DNA of 64,000 nt from Bacteroidales bacterium (GTDB taxonomy: Bacteria > Bacteroidota > Bacteroidia > Bacteroidales > UBA932), in contig JAFYUS010000064.1 in the NCBI GenBank assembly GCA_017549505.1, positions 32,472-96,471 of the forward strand, given 5' to 3'. Made by a program: the position numbers and the translations under genes. Positions within the stretch are counted from its first letter, which is position 1; each line of letters opens with the position of its first letter. Positions 43,582-55,267 of this stretch are shown here, in pieces. The notes under the pieces are model-generated. The model worked only from the letters and a program-made list of their open reading frames with translations. It did not search any database and was not told where the DNA came from.

Positions 43582-43582
43582 G

Positions 43583-45355
43583 ATGATCGGAATGAATACC
43601 ATATATCGTGTTTTAAGCGTTGCGGCTTTGCTTGCCGCTTGTCATGCAGCCTCGGCGCAGGACCTGGACCCTACGGTCATCGTGGACCGCGCCTATGAGG
43701 GAAAGCTTATCGAAGTGCACAAGCCGTCCCTGGAGATGGCGGTACCTGACAGTCTGATGCGTTTCGACCTTGATTTCGACTATTCGGTCTTCGACCGCCC
43801 GTATAAAGGTTCATACGAGTTCAACCCATACCTCCTGTCGATGAAACCTTCGGTTTCTTCCGACAGGGAAGGGAAGCTTTACCTCAGGGCCGGCGCCGGA
43901 TATCAGCTCCATCCGGAGCTGGATGTCGTCTGGTCACCAAAGATGAGGGATGATGACTTTGATGTGGATGTCTATGCCCGCCATCGCTCATTCATCGGAA
44001 ATTATAGCGAAGTCGTATCCGGTGATGGCCTGGTGGTGGATGCTGCAGATGGAGTGTGGAAAGGCTATGACCTTGACTCCAGGGCAGGCGTTGCGATGAA
44101 ATATGATTGGGACAAGGGCATGCTTGGACTTGATGTCGGTTATCTTGGTCTCCATCAGAATGATAAACTTCACAGGCGTGGCTATAATTCAGTCAATGCT
44201 TCGTTTGATGTGAGCTCGAAGGATTCGGGCCTCTCGGATTTTGTCTATGACCTTTCGACTGATTTCAGATATGCCGCCGATGATGCAACCAATACGTCCG
44301 GTACAGAGCGTAATGTGAATGAGACTAATTTTGATGTCGGATTCATGGCCCGAAAGGGGGTGAAGGAGGGAAAGGCTTTCCTTTTTGATGCGGCCCTGTC
44401 GTTGGACGGATATAAGGGATATGTCGATGCAGCTGCAGCTGATTTCCATATAAAGGCCGGATACGTATACCGTAAAGGTCTGCTCCAGGCTGACCTGGGT
44501 GTAAAGATTGCAGCGTATATGGCTGACACGACTCTTGCAGTATTTGACGCCGCATCAAAGAATCAGATCCTTTATCCTGATGTCAGGATAAGGCTGAATG
44601 TCATTCCGGAATATCTTGCGATGTTCGTATCGGCTACCGGAGGTGCCAGGATGAATTCATATTCTTCCATCCTGAACAGGAATCATCATGCGGTACTGTC
44701 CTTCCCGGGCATAGTGAAGACCAATCCTGACTGGATGGAAAAGGATGAAGAGATCTTCGGTTGGAAAATGGGGGCCGAGGTAGAACGTGTTACTGCCCGG
44801 GCCGGCTTTGAAGGACGCATAGGCTCGGATTTCAGTTATGTCCTCACCGGAGGATATACCAATTATGGATCCGGACTTCTTGATGCTGTATCTGTCATCT
44901 CTGTTCCGTCAATGTTCTTCAACGGAATCTATGCCGGTATTGAATATGTTCCTTATCAGAAGGCGTTCGCTTCCCTGGACTGGAGGTGGAGTTCCGAGAG
45001 TCTGTCATCATATGGAAACATCACATATACTGACGCTTACGGTAGTGTGTTTGACGAGGATAAAAGGTGCCTGAAACCTGCAGCCTTGACCGGTGATGTT
45101 GCGTTCGGGTATAATTACAGGAAAAGGGTCTTTGCGGAACTTTCGTGTGAGTTCTCGGGTAAGCGTACCGGCGGTCATCGTTCGGTCACTATCCCCGGTT
45201 ATGCCGATCTTGGCCTTGGGCTAGAGTATGTTACAAGCGGTCCGCTCTCATTCTGGCTCCATGGCGGTAACCTTCTTGGCATGGCTATCCAGCGTAACCT
45301 TCTGTACATTGAAAAAGGTCCTTATTTCACTCTCGGATTGTCCCTCAAATTGTAG
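43583..45355 (+). CDS. TonB-dependent-receptor-like outer-membrane beta-barrel protein without plug
   Basis: 590 residues with a signal peptide (VLSVAALLAACHAASA); ATG 43583 is one base after the TPR gene's stop, and ATG 43592 is an equally possible start. After a short periplasmic N-terminal segment (EGKLIEVHKPSLEMAVPDS), the protein is a series of amphipathic strands ending in KGPYFTLGLSLKL, a typical barrel end. No plug domain or TonB box is evident, so energised import is unlikely. It forms an operon with the TPR protein, suggesting a joint envelope function. Family not further recognised. Confidence 0.75.
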   Translation: MIGMNTIYRVLSVAALLAACHAASAQDLDPTVIVDRAYEGKLIEVHKPSLEMAVPDSLMRFDLDFDYSVFDRPYKGSYEFNPYLLSMKPSVSSDREGKLYLRAGAGYQLHPELDVVWSPKMRDDDFDVDVYARHRSFIGNYSEVVSGDGLVVDAADGVWKGYDLDSRAGVAMKYDWDKGMLGLDVGYLGLHQNDKLHRRGYNSVNASFDVSSKDSGLSDFVYDLSTDFRYAADDATNTSGTERNVNETNFDVGFMARKGVKEGKAFLFDAALSLDGYKGYVDAAAADFHIKAGYVYRKGLLQADLGVKIAAYMADTTLAVFDAASKNQILYPDVRIRLNVIPEYLAMFVSATGGARMNSYSSILNRNHHAVLSFPGIVKTNPDWMEKDEEIFGWKMGAEVERVTARAGFEGRIGSDFSYVLTGGYTNYGSGLLDAVSVISVPSMFFNGIYAGIEYVPYQKAFASLDWRWSSESLSSYGNITYTDAYGSVFDEDKRCLKPAALTGDVAFGYNYRKRVFAELSCEFSGKRTGGHRSVTIPGYADLGLGLEYVTSGPLSFWLHGGNLLGMAIQRNLLYIEKGPYFTLGLSLKL

Positions 45356-45375
45356 GTTATCCAAGAAAAAATTAC

Positions 45376-45383
45376 TATATTTG
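45376..45383 (+). promoter_or_regulatory. -7 box of the gyrB promoter
   Basis: TATATTTG at 45376-45383 matches TAnnTTTG. The nearest TTG upstream (45350-45352) is 23 bases away, outside the usual spacing, so the -33 element is weak. Transcription would begin near 45388, about 44 bases before gyrB. Confidence 0.55.
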
Positions 45384-45428
45384 TCCGTTTGTTTTAGAAC
45401 AATAAATGAGACAATAAAAGTAATTTGA

Positions 45429-47423
<1,995 letters not shown>

Positions 47424-47428
47424 CATCT

Positions 47429-47444
47429 GCCGCCTTCGGGCGGC
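47429..47444 (+). terminator. UUCG-loop hairpin between gyrB and the 7TM-HD gene
   Basis: GCCGCC-TTCG-GGCGGC forms a very stable 6-bp stem with a tetraloop six bases after the gyrB stop. Only short T runs follow (TTATGCCTTTTATT), so it may be a weak terminator or an RNA 3'-end stabiliser. It abuts the possible ATG at 47447, supporting the later start at 47459. Confidence 0.6.
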
Positions 47445-47458
47445 TTATGCCTTTTATT

Positions 47459-49480
47459 ATGGAGAAGATAAATTTCCCGAGGAAGTTCAAGGTATATCTG
47501 CCGCTGATCCTTATATTCATCCTGCTCGTGTTCCTCATGCCGAGGAGTTCGAGGTTCAGTTATGATTATAAGAAGGGCTCTCCATGGAAATACGAGACCC
47601 TTATAGCGCAGTTTGATTTTCCTATACTCAAGACGGACGAACAGTATCAGCTCGAACTTGAGAATGCCGGTTCAAGGGTCATACCATATTTCAGGTATGA
47701 TTCCAAGGTGGCTTCAAAGGCGGCCGATGCGGTGTCCGCCATGAATTTCGATACGCTTGACGTGGTCAGACAGGCGGCCGAGGATGCTCTCTCGCATATT
47801 TACTCGACCGGTGTCCTTTCCGCTTCTGCGCTTCAGGAACAGACCAGTGTCATATATGTCCAGAAGGACAGACGTGCTGTCAAGGTCCCTGTAAGTGAAG
47901 TATATACCCTGGACAATGCATACAGGATCCTCAAGGAGAAGGTTGCCGATGCCTGTGTGGGTCGTGATGTGGATTCCATTTTTGCCGCTACCGGCCTGAG
48001 CAAGGTCATCTCGACAAATCTCGTCTTTGACCAGCAGACCACCGATCTGGTCCATGAGGAAAGCTATGACCATATTTCCCGTACCCAGGGAGTTGTCCGT
48101 TCCGGACTTGTCATCGTCTCTCAGGATGAGATGGTGACTGCCGAAATCGAGCAGATGCTGGATTCGTACAAGGCAGAGTTCGATGCGAATGTGGGTTACA
48201 TGGGACCACGTCCGCTCCAATGGACCGGAAATATCCTTCTGTCATTCTTCCTGGTACTCCTGCTCTTTCTGGCCATATACTATTGTAATGCCGGTATTTT
48301 CGTAGAGTACAACAAGTATCTTTACCTGCTGATGGTGTTTACCCTTTCAGCAGTCGCTTCATCTGTAGTAGTCAATATCGATCCGGGTCTCTTCTACATG
48401 ATGCCTTTCCTTCTGATAGTGTTCTATCAGCTGGCATTCTTCGCCAGAAGGATGGTCTTCTCGGTATACTTCATCTCGCTTCTGCCGATGCTGATCTTCG
48501 CTCCTAACGGAATGGAGCTGTTTGTGATCTATCTCGTGGCGGGAACTGTAGGTATCCTTGTCTTCGAATATTTCAACAAAGGCTGGCTCCAGTTCGTCAC
48601 GGCCCTGATACTTTTTGTGGTCATGGTGCTGGTGTGGCTTGCCTTTCGTCTTGTCGAAGGAATGACAACCACTGACTACAGGACCATACTCGACATAGCG
48701 TTCGGAGCTGTACTTTCTGTCGCCGGATATCCTCTGGTCTACCTGTTCGAGAAGATCTTCCGTCTTGTATCCACATCCAAGCTTGTTGATCTTAGCGATA
48801 CCAGCAACCCTCTTCTGCGCATGCTTGCGGACAAGGCTCCGGGTACTTTCCAACACTCCCTTCAGGTCATGAACCTCGCTGATGCGGTTGCCCGTTCGGT
48901 GGATGCCAACGTCCCTCTTATCAGGACTGCAGCCCTTTATCACGATGTCGGCAAGATCGCCAATCCGCAGTGCTTTACCGAAAACGAGACTCCGGGAGTC
49001 AAGTTCCATGCTGACCTTTCGCCAAAGGAAAGTGCGCATGAGATCATCAGGCATGTATCCGACGGAGTCGCTCTGGCACATAAGTATGGCCTTCCGGAAA
49101 TCATATGCGACTTTATAAGGACCCACCATGGAACAACTCCTACAGCATATTTCCTGAATACCTATCTCAATAACGGAGGCGATCCGGATGATGTCGCGGA
49201 TTTCTACTATGACGGTGTGAAGCCGACAACAAAGGAGCAGGTCATACTGATGTTATGCGATGCCGTGGAGGCTGCGTCAAGGGCCCTGAAGGATTATTCT
49301 CCTGAGAACATATCCGATCTTGTGGACAGGATAGTGGACGGCAAGATAGCTGACGGTCAGCTGGTTGAGTCTGAAGTTTCACTCAAGGAGATCGCGACGG
49401 CCAAGGAAACGATGAAGTCGTACCTCATGCAGATGTACCACACCCGCGTGGCATATCCGAAGAGACGCAGAAAGGCCTGA
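47459..49480 (+). CDS. 7TM receptor with HD phosphohydrolase domain (PgpH/YqfF-like, probable c-di-AMP phosphodiesterase)
   Basis: 673 residues from ATG 47459. A single N-terminal membrane helix (VYLPLILIFILLVFLMP) precedes a ~230-residue extracytoplasmic 7TMR-HDED-like domain. Seven transmembrane helices follow from about residue 255 to 440. The cytoplasmic HD domain carries APGTFQHSLQVMNLADA, AALYHDVGKI and IRTHHGTTPT, the histidines and aspartate of the metal site. PgpH in Listeria hydrolyses cyclic di-AMP, and this architecture matches it. Whether the same nucleotide is used here is inferred. The gene lies 35 bases after gyrB. Confidence 0.9.
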   Translation: MEKINFPRKFKVYLPLILIFILLVFLMPRSSRFSYDYKKGSPWKYETLIAQFDFPILKTDEQYQLELENAGSRVIPYFRYDSKVASKAADAVSAMNFDTLDVVRQAAEDALSHIYSTGVLSASALQEQTSVIYVQKDRRAVKVPVSEVYTLDNAYRILKEKVADACVGRDVDSIFAATGLSKVISTNLVFDQQTTDLVHEESYDHISRTQGVVRSGLVIVSQDEMVTAEIEQMLDSYKAEFDANVGYMGPRPLQWTGNILLSFFLVLLLFLAIYYCNAGIFVEYNKYLYLLMVFTLSAVASSVVVNIDPGLFYMMPFLLIVFYQLAFFARRMVFSVYFISLLPMLIFAPNGMELFVIYLVAGTVGILVFEYFNKGWLQFVTALILFVVMVLVWLAFRLVEGMTTTDYRTILDIAFGAVLSVAGYPLVYLFEKIFRLVSTSKLVDLSDTSNPLLRMLADKAPGTFQHSLQVMNLADAVARSVDANVPLIRTAALYHDVGKIANPQCFTENETPGVKFHADLSPKESAHEIIRHVSDGVALAHKYGLPEIICDFIRTHHGTTPTAYFLNTYLNNGGDPDDVADFYYDGVKPTTKEQVILMLCDAVEAASRALKDYSPENISDLVDRIVDGKIADGQLVESEVSLKEIATAKETMKSYLMQMYHTRVAYPKRRRKA

Positions 49481-49489
49481 GAATCATAT

Positions 49490-49520
49490 TTTGAATTCTC
49501 GCTTATAATGATTATTTTTG
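49490..49520 (+). promoter_or_regulatory. Promoter of tig
   Basis: -33 TTTG (49490-49493), 19-base spacer and -7 TATTTTTG (49513-49520) match the consensus. Predicted start near 49525, 54 bases before the trigger factor ATG. Confidence 0.8.
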
Positions 49521-49578
49521 CCGGCTCTTTCGGAATACCGGAACCATTTGTAAGAAAAATGATTAAAAGATAAAAGAT

Positions 49579-50886
49579 ATGAAAATTGAACAGAACAGAA
49601 TCGATGATCTCAATCTCGAAGTTACTCTCGCTGTAACAAGCGAGGATTACGCTGAAAACAGAAAGAAGAAGCTTAACGATTACAGAAAGAAGGCTGAAAT
49701 CAAGGGCTTCCGCAAGGGTATGGTTCCTATGTCTCTCGTTGAGAAGATGTATGGCCAGTCAGCTCTTGTAGACTCAGTGAACGATGTTGTTGCGACAGGT
49801 CTCAACAACTTCATCCAGGAGAACAATCTCCGCGTTCTCGGCGAGCCGCTTCCAAGCGAGGATCAGCCTGAGTCAGACTGGACAGTAGGCAACGACTTCA
49901 CATTCAAGTTCGACATCGCCCTCAATCCTGAGGTTTCATTCGAGCTTTCAAAGGAAGATGAGGTTCCTTACTATACTATCACAGTGACAGAGGCTGCAAA
50001 GAAGGAGATGAGAGAGAACCTTCTCAAGCAGTACGGCTCTCTCGAAGAGGGTGAGGCTGCAAAGGAGGAAGACTTCATCATCGTTGATTTCGAGCAGGGT
50101 GACATGAAGGTAGAGGGTACTTATGTAGCTGTACGCAATGTCGCTGAGGCTGTAAGAGCTTCTTTCGTGGGCGTAAAGGCAGGTGACGTTCTTGATGTGA
50201 ACGTAAACGAGGCTTTCGAGAACGAGACTGACCGTTCATCTATGCTTAAGGTAAGCAAGGAGGAGATGGCAAATCTTGACCCTATGTTCAAGATGACTGT
50301 CAAGAACGTGAAGACTTTCGTGAACGCACCTCTTACAGAAGAGACTTTCGAGAAGATCTTCGGTGTGAAGACTGAGGAGGAGTTCGACGCTAAGGTTGAG
50401 GAGAGAATCCGCGCTGAGTACGCTCAGGAGGCTGACTTCCGCTTCGGCAAGGACCTCAAGGCATATCTCCTTGAGAAGGCGAATGTACAGGTTGCAGAGA
50501 AGTTCCTCAAGAGATGGGTATACGTAGTGAACGACGGCAAGTTCACTATGGAGGACATCGAGAAGGATTGGGAGTTCTTCATCGCTGACTACAAGTGGCA
50601 GATGGTACGTAGTTTCCTTATGAACAAGTATGAGGTGAAGATCGAGGAGGCTGACCTTCTTGCAAGCGCAAAGGGCTTCGCTGCATACCAGTTCGCAATG
50701 TATGGAATGAACAACGTTCCTGATGAGCAGCTTGAGGCATTCGCAAAGAACATCCTTTCACAGGAGGATCAGGGAAGAAGAATCCTTGACAAGGTAGAGG
50801 ATGACAAGACTTTCGATGCTGTTCGTGAGGTAGTTACCCTCAAGAAGAAGAAAATCTCTGTAGAGAAGTTCCGCGAGTTGAAATAA
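49579..50886 (+). CDS. tig: Trigger factor
   Basis: 435 residues. The N-terminal ribosome-binding domain has the signature AEIKGFRKGMVPMSLVEK; a diverged peptidyl-prolyl isomerase-like region and the long helical C-terminal chaperone arms follow. The length and weak PPIase match are usual for Bacteroidota. The protein binds nascent chains at the ribosomal exit tunnel. It is followed by a strong terminator and then clpP-clpX, the common tig-clpP-clpX order in bacteria. Confidence 0.95.
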   Translation: MKIEQNRIDDLNLEVTLAVTSEDYAENRKKKLNDYRKKAEIKGFRKGMVPMSLVEKMYGQSALVDSVNDVVATGLNNFIQENNLRVLGEPLPSEDQPESDWTVGNDFTFKFDIALNPEVSFELSKEDEVPYYTITVTEAAKKEMRENLLKQYGSLEEGEAAKEEDFIIVDFEQGDMKVEGTYVAVRNVAEAVRASFVGVKAGDVLDVNVNEAFENETDRSSMLKVSKEEMANLDPMFKMTVKNVKTFVNAPLTEETFEKIFGVKTEEEFDAKVEERIRAEYAQEADFRFGKDLKAYLLEKANVQVAEKFLKRWVYVVNDGKFTMEDIEKDWEFFIADYKWQMVRSFLMNKYEVKIEEADLLASAKGFAAYQFAMYGMNNVPDEQLEAFAKNILSQEDQGRRILDKVEDDKTFDAVREVVTLKKKKISVEKFRELK

Positions 50887-50894
50887 CTTACAAG

Positions 50895-50919
50895 GCCGGC
50901 TCGTGTAGCCGGCTTTTTT
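50895..50919 (+). terminator. Rho-independent terminator between tig and clpP
   Basis: GCCGGCT (50895-50901) pairs with AGCCGGC (50907-50913) around a 5-base loop and is followed by TTTTTT. It ends 14 bases before clpP, so clpP either has a promoter inside or just before the hairpin or relies on read-through. Confidence 0.92.
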
Positions 50920-50933
50920 ATTGATATACCATT

Positions 50934-51605
50934 ATGAATAAGGAATTCGAAAAATACGCACGTCTGGAACACCGTATCAGTTCCATGACCATGCACAGGT
51001 ATGAGTCGGTCCTCGACGGATACATCAACCCTACCATCCTTGAGGAGAGAAAGCTCAATGTGGCATCGATGGATGTATTCAGCCGTCTTATGATGGACAG
51101 GATCATCTTCCTTGGCGTTCCTATCGATGACGACGTTGCAAACATCATCCAGGCACAGCTTCTTTTCCTTGCGTCTAATGACAGCACAAGCGATATCTCG
51201 CTTTATCTTAATACTCCGGGCGGTGTAGTATCGTCTGGCCTTGGAATCTATGACACGATGCAGCTCATCGAACCTGATGTAGCTACAATATGTACAGGTA
51301 TGGCAGCTTCAATGGGCTCTGTACTTCTTTGTGCAGGTGCAAAGGGAAAGAGATCCGCTCTTCCACATTCAAGGGTGATGATTCATCAGCCACTTGGAGG
51401 TGCGCGCGGTCAGGCTTCTGATATACTTATCGCTGCACAGGAGATAGAAAAGACAAAGAAGGAACTTTACGAAATAATCTCGGAGCATTCAGGTCAGCCT
51501 ATCGAAAGGATTTATGCTGACGGAGACCGTGACTTCTGGATGACATCCCAGGAGGCTCTGGAGTATGGTATGATCGACGAGATACTCAGAAAGAAGAACA
51601 GGTAG
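50934..51605 (+). CDS. clpP: ATP-dependent Clp protease proteolytic subunit
   Basis: 223 residues. The Ser-His-Asp triad is Ser126 (GMAASMGSVLL), His151 (RVMIHQPLGG) and Asp200 (DRDFWMT), with the same 25- and 49-residue spacings as E. coli ClpP. The N-terminal ~30 residues are longer than in proteobacterial ClpP, as in other Bacteroidota, and may be cleaved. It forms the barrel protease that degrades substrates unfolded by ClpX, encoded three bases downstream. Confidence 0.97.
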   Translation: MNKEFEKYARLEHRISSMTMHRYESVLDGYINPTILEERKLNVASMDVFSRLMMDRIIFLGVPIDDDVANIIQAQLLFLASNDSTSDISLYLNTPGGVVSSGLGIYDTMQLIEPDVATICTGMAASMGSVLLCAGAKGKRSALPHSRVMIHQPLGGARGQASDILIAAQEIEKTKKELYEIISEHSGQPIERIYADGDRDFWMTSQEALEYGMIDEILRKKNR

Positions 51606-51608
51606 CAT

Positions 51609-52826
51609 ATGGCCAAGGATAGAAAACAGTCTGGAGGATACTGCATGTTCTGTGGCAGGAGCGAGAAGGAAGTTTCGCTTCTGCTGCAGGGACTTGATGC
51701 CTGCATATGTGCGGATTGTGTCAGGATGGCCCAGGATTATATCCGCGATTTTGACAGGTCGTCAAAGACTTCTTCCGTGCCGGAAAAGGTTGAGAGCGAT
51801 TACAAGCCGAAGGATATCCACGAATATCTCGACCAGTATGTCATCGGCCAGGACAGAGCCAAGAAACTGCTCTCTGTCGCTGTATATAACCATTACAAGA
51901 GACTCAATAACAACCTGTCAAAGGATAATGAACTCGAACTCGAGAAGTCTAACGTGCTGATGGTGGGCCCTACCGGTACAGGTAAGACATTGCTTGCCAA
52001 GACAATAGCAAAGCTTCTCAATGTTCCGTTCACAATCGTAGATGCTACAGTGCTTACAGAAGCCGGTTATGTTGGTGAGGATGTGGAGAGTATCCTGTCA
52101 CGTCTGCTCCAGGAAGCCGATTATGATGTAGCCAAGGCAGAGAGAGGTATCGTGTTCATCGATGAGATCGACAAGATCGCGCGTAAGAGTGATAACCCTT
52201 CGATAACCCGCGATGTGTCAGGAGAAGGAGTCCAGCAGGCAATGCTTAAACTTCTTGAAGGAAGCGTCGTGAATGTTCCGCCTCAGGGAGGCCGCAAGCA
52301 CCCCGAGCAGGAATTCCTCCATGTGAACACCCAGAATATCCTGTTCATATGCGGAGGTGCATTCGAAGGAATAGAGCGCAGGATTGCACAGCGTCTCAAT
52401 ACTCAGGTGATCGGATTCGGTTCGTCTAACAAGCCACAGATCGACAAGAACAATCTTCTGAAGTATGTCGAGGCTCAGGACCTGAGGGCATACGGTCTCA
52501 TACCGGAGATCATCGGACGTCTTCCTGTGATAACATACCTTGACCACCTTGACAGAGATTCACTGAAGAGGATCCTCACGGAACCGAAGAATGCTCTGCT
52601 GCGTCAGTATGAGAAGATGTTCGAACTGGATGGCATCAAGCTTACGATAGATCCTGAGGTGCTCGACCTCATAGTGGACACCGCCATCGAGAACAAGCTC
52701 GGTGCCAGAGGCTTACGTTCTATCTGTGAGCAGATTATGACAGATGCCATGTATGATGCTCCTTCTTCCGGCAAGAAAACATTCCGCGTGACGTTGAATT
52801 ATGCGAAGAAAATGTTGCTCAATTAA
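51609..52826 (+). CDS. clpX: ATP-dependent Clp protease ATPase subunit ClpX
   Basis: 405 residues. The N-terminal zinc-binding domain is complete ([11 protein letters not shown], then CICADC). The AAA+ core has Walker [16 protein letters not shown], Walker [14 protein letters not shown], and the pore loop [22 protein letters not shown] and the C-terminal [12 protein letters not shown] region complete the family. It unfolds tagged proteins and feeds them to ClpP. The gene starts 3 bases after clpP. Confidence 0.97.
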   Translation: MAKDRKQSGGYCMFCGRSEKEVSLLLQGLDACICADCVRMAQDYIRDFDRSSKTSSVPEKVESDYKPKDIHEYLDQYVIGQDRAKKLLSVAVYNHYKRLNNNLSKDNELELEKSNVLMVGPTGTGKTLLAKTIAKLLNVPFTIVDATVLTEAGYVGEDVESILSRLLQEADYDVAKAERGIVFIDEIDKIARKSDNPSITRDVSGEGVQQAMLKLLEGSVVNVPPQGGRKHPEQEFLHVNTQNILFICGGAFEGIERRIAQRLNTQVIGFGSSNKPQIDKNNLLKYVEAQDLRAYGLIPEIIGRLPVITYLDHLDRDSLKRILTEPKNALLRQYEKMFELDGIKLTIDPEVLDLIVDTAIENKLGARGLRSICEQIMTDAMYDAPSSGKKTFRVTLNYAKKMLLN

Positions 52827-52885
52827 AAAAAATGTCCTACACTTGCACCGGAAAAAGTACAATAGAATTAAAGAGAGTTAATAAT

Positions 52886-53227
52886 ATGTCAGTAACAACT
52901 AAGAAGAGAGGAGTTGTCAGCTACGAGAACATGTCAGAAGAGCTGGCGGCAGCATTTGCAGAGAAGTATCCAAAAGGATACAGTGACTATTTTGGCGACC
53001 TTGTAAAATACGACAAGCCGGACGGAACCTCGTTTTACGCTGTAATGGTTGAGATTCCGGATGCCATCTACCTTGTGAAGATAAAGGTCAAGACTGATGA
53101 CCTTGAGGATATCGAGCGTTGGCTTGACGGCGAGGATAATGATGATGCTGACTCAAACGAGGGAGAAAGCCTTCCAGATGACAACATCTCGCAGTATTCG
53201 ACAGAAGACGATGGTGCAGACGCGTAA
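52886..53227 (+). CDS. Small conserved acidic protein of unknown function
   Basis: 113 residues from ATG 52886 (MSVTTKKRGVVSYENMSEEL); an upstream ATG at 52832 would add 18 residues that look non-conserved. The first ~80 residues look like a compact fold (AEKYPKGYSDYFGDLVKYDK, SFYAVMVEIPDAIYLVKIKV). The tail is strongly acidic (DGEDNDDADSNEGESLPDDN) and probably disordered. I recall similar proteins in other Bacteroidota but no assigned function. It follows clpX and ends before a strong terminator. Confidence 0.8.
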   Translation: MSVTTKKRGVVSYENMSEELAAAFAEKYPKGYSDYFGDLVKYDKPDGTSFYAVMVEIPDAIYLVKIKVKTDDLEDIERWLDGEDNDDADSNEGESLPDDNISQYSTEDDGADA

Positions 53228-53243
53228 GCGCTCAAAAACATAT

Positions 53244-53280
53244 AAAAGCCGACCTGAAAACATCAAGGTCGGCTTTTTTT
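53244..53280 (+). terminator. Rho-independent terminator after the clpX operon
   Basis: GCCGACCT (53248-53255) pairs with AGGTCGGC (53266-53273) and is followed by seven T; an A tract precedes the stem. A -7 box TATATTTG at 53284-53291 lies directly after it and would start the CLC transcript near 53296. Confidence 0.93.
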
Positions 53281-53307
53281 GTTTATATTTGTAAACTTTT
53301 GTGACCT

Positions 53308-55095
53308 ATGGGAAAGAAGTTCAAATTCAAGGATATATCATCTCCGTTCAGACGCTTCATCGCGAGCATGCCTGAACGGGACGTGATGATAGTACTTTCC
53401 CTTTTTGTCGGTGTAGCCTGTGGTCTTGCTGCAGTCTTTCTGAAATCCGCCATCGAATTCATCCATCATTCCATAACATCGTGGTTCGACGGCGTCGCAT
53501 ATAGTGCATTATACCTCATCTATCCGGGTATCGGTATGTTACTGGCTATGCTCTTTGTGCGATATGTGGTCAAGGATAACATAGGTCATGGAGTTACAAA
53601 GGTCCTTCAGGCCGTTTCAAAGAACGAGTCAAAGATCAAGCCTCATAACATGTGGTCGTCGATGCTGGCATCATCCGTGACCATCGGATTCGGAGGATCC
53701 GTGGGAGCCGAGGCTCCTATCGTATATACCGGAGCTGCTATAGGATCGAACGTCGCCAGATTCATGGGATTGTCCTATAAGAACATGACCATCCTGCTTG
53801 GATGCGGCGCTGCTGGTGCAGTCGCCGGCATCTTCAAGGCCCCTCTGGCCGGTGTCCTGTTCACATTGGAGATTCTTCTTTTCAACATCTCCATGACATC
53901 CATCCTCCCGCTCCTTCTTTCGACAATTTCAGCAACTGTGATCTCATACATCTTCTTCGGAGACCAGCCGGCCTTCGAATGTACGATATCCGAGTTCACG
54001 ATGCATAACATACCGTTCTATCTGATCCTCGGCCTTTTCAGTGCGGCATGTTCAGTATATTTCACAAGGACGACATTGTGGCTTGAAGACAAGATAAGAT
54101 CCATCAAGGGACCATACATCAGATGGGCCATATCTGCTTTCGGACTTGGACTTCTGATCTTCCTTTTCCCTCCTTTGTACGGTGAAGGATATGAGCATCT
54201 TCATACCCTCCTGAACGGAGGCATGATAGATCTGGAAGGGGAGACGATTCTTGCATTCTTCATGCACAGTGAATGGTCCATTCCGATATTCTTCCTTCTG
54301 ATCCTTATCCTGAAAGTCTTCTCCATGTCATTCACCAATGCCGGTGGAGGAGTGGGAGGTACTTTCGGACCTACTCTGTTCATCGGTGCCATTGCCGGAT
54401 TCTTCGTGTCGAGGACAATAAACCTTATCGGAGGCGGTGCTGTGGTTCCCGAACAGAACTTCGTTCTTGTCGGAATGGCCGGACTGATGTCCGGCGTGAT
54501 GCAGGCGCCTCTGACCGCAATCTTCCTTATTGCGGATATGACAGGAGGATACGAACTGCTTATTCCGCTTATTCTGACATCTACTGTTTCATATGCGGCT
54601 ACCAGAACCATAGAGCCGTATTCGATCTATACAAAGCGAATCGCCAAGAAGGGAGAGCTTCTTACCCACGACAGTGACCAGGCTGTGCTGACCCTTCTCA
54701 AGACCAGTGACCTGATCGAGTCGGATTTCATCCCTGTGAAGATAGATGCTTCGCTCGGACAGCTTGTGGAAGTCGTTGCGACATCCAAGAGAAACATCTT
54801 CCCGGTTATCGATGACCGGAATCATTTCCATGGCTATGTGTCGCTTGAGGATATCCGTCAGGATATGTTCCATCCGGAAAAGTATGAGAAGATGCATGTG
54901 TATAATTTCATGCTTTCTGCTCCTGCCTATGTGTATATAGACGAGAAGATGGACAGTGTGATGAACAAGTTCGAGAAGACGCAGGCGTGGAATCTGCCGG
55001 TTGTGGATCATGACAGGACGTATATCGGCTTTGTTTCCAAGTCTAAGATTTTTTCGGCTTATCGTGATCAGTTGAAACAGGTGTCGCATGACTGA
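53308..55095 (+). CDS. CLC-family chloride channel/transporter with C-terminal CBS pair
   Basis: 595 residues. About ten to eleven membrane helices carry CLC motifs: GSVGAEAPIVYTGAAIG (with the gating glutamate in GAEAP, where ClC-ec1 has GREGP), GIFKAPLAGVLFTLE, and GVGGTFGPTLFIGAIAG. The C-terminal ~140 residues are two CBS domains (FIPVKIDASLGQLVEVV, then FMLSAPAYVYIDEKMDSVMNKF). In LFTLEIL the residue after the glutamate is isoleucine; the corresponding internal proton glutamate of ClC-ec1 (E203) is missing, as in CLC channels. Anion specificity cannot be read with certainty. The copy E element follows the stop. Confidence 0.9.
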   Translation: MGKKFKFKDISSPFRRFIASMPERDVMIVLSLFVGVACGLAAVFLKSAIEFIHHSITSWFDGVAYSALYLIYPGIGMLLAMLFVRYVVKDNIGHGVTKVLQAVSKNESKIKPHNMWSSMLASSVTIGFGGSVGAEAPIVYTGAAIGSNVARFMGLSYKNMTILLGCGAAGAVAGIFKAPLAGVLFTLEILLFNISMTSILPLLLSTISATVISYIFFGDQPAFECTISEFTMHNIPFYLILGLFSAACSVYFTRTTLWLEDKIRSIKGPYIRWAISAFGLGLLIFLFPPLYGEGYEHLHTLLNGGMIDLEGETILAFFMHSEWSIPIFFLLILILKVFSMSFTNAGGGVGGTFGPTLFIGAIAGFFVSRTINLIGGGAVVPEQNFVLVGMAGLMSGVMQAPLTAIFLIADMTGGYELLIPLILTSTVSYAATRTIEPYSIYTKRIAKKGELLTHDSDQAVLTLLKTSDLIESDFIPVKIDASLGQLVEVVATSKRNIFPVIDDRNHFHGYVSLEDIRQDMFHPEKYEKMHVYNFMLSAPAYVYIDEKMDSVMNKFEKTQAWNLPVVDHDRTYIGFVSKSKIFSAYRDQLKQVSHD

Positions 55096-55113
55096 TTCTA
55101 TTGGTATAGGGCA

Positions 55114-55213
55114 ATAGATTGACAAAGTATTCCATTGGCCCCCTCCCACTTCGTGGGCCCCTCCCCCTACGCGGGGGTGCGAAAATGCCAATTCCATACA
55201 AATGTCAATCTAT
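55114..55213. repeat. Nested palindromic element, copy E
   Basis: Outer arms ATAGATTGACA (55114-55124) and its complement (55203-55213) pair perfectly, with a further TTGGC/GCCAA inside. The core holds CCCAC-TTC-GTGGG (55145-55157), the second hairpin in reverse orientation as in copy B, and CCCCC-TACGC-GGGGG (55163-55177). It fills most of the 172-base gap between the CLC gene and tex. Confidence 0.88.
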
Positions 55214-55267
55214 TTAAGATCTGAATATCAATATAATCAGTCGACGTAAACGCGAGAGTAAGGAATT

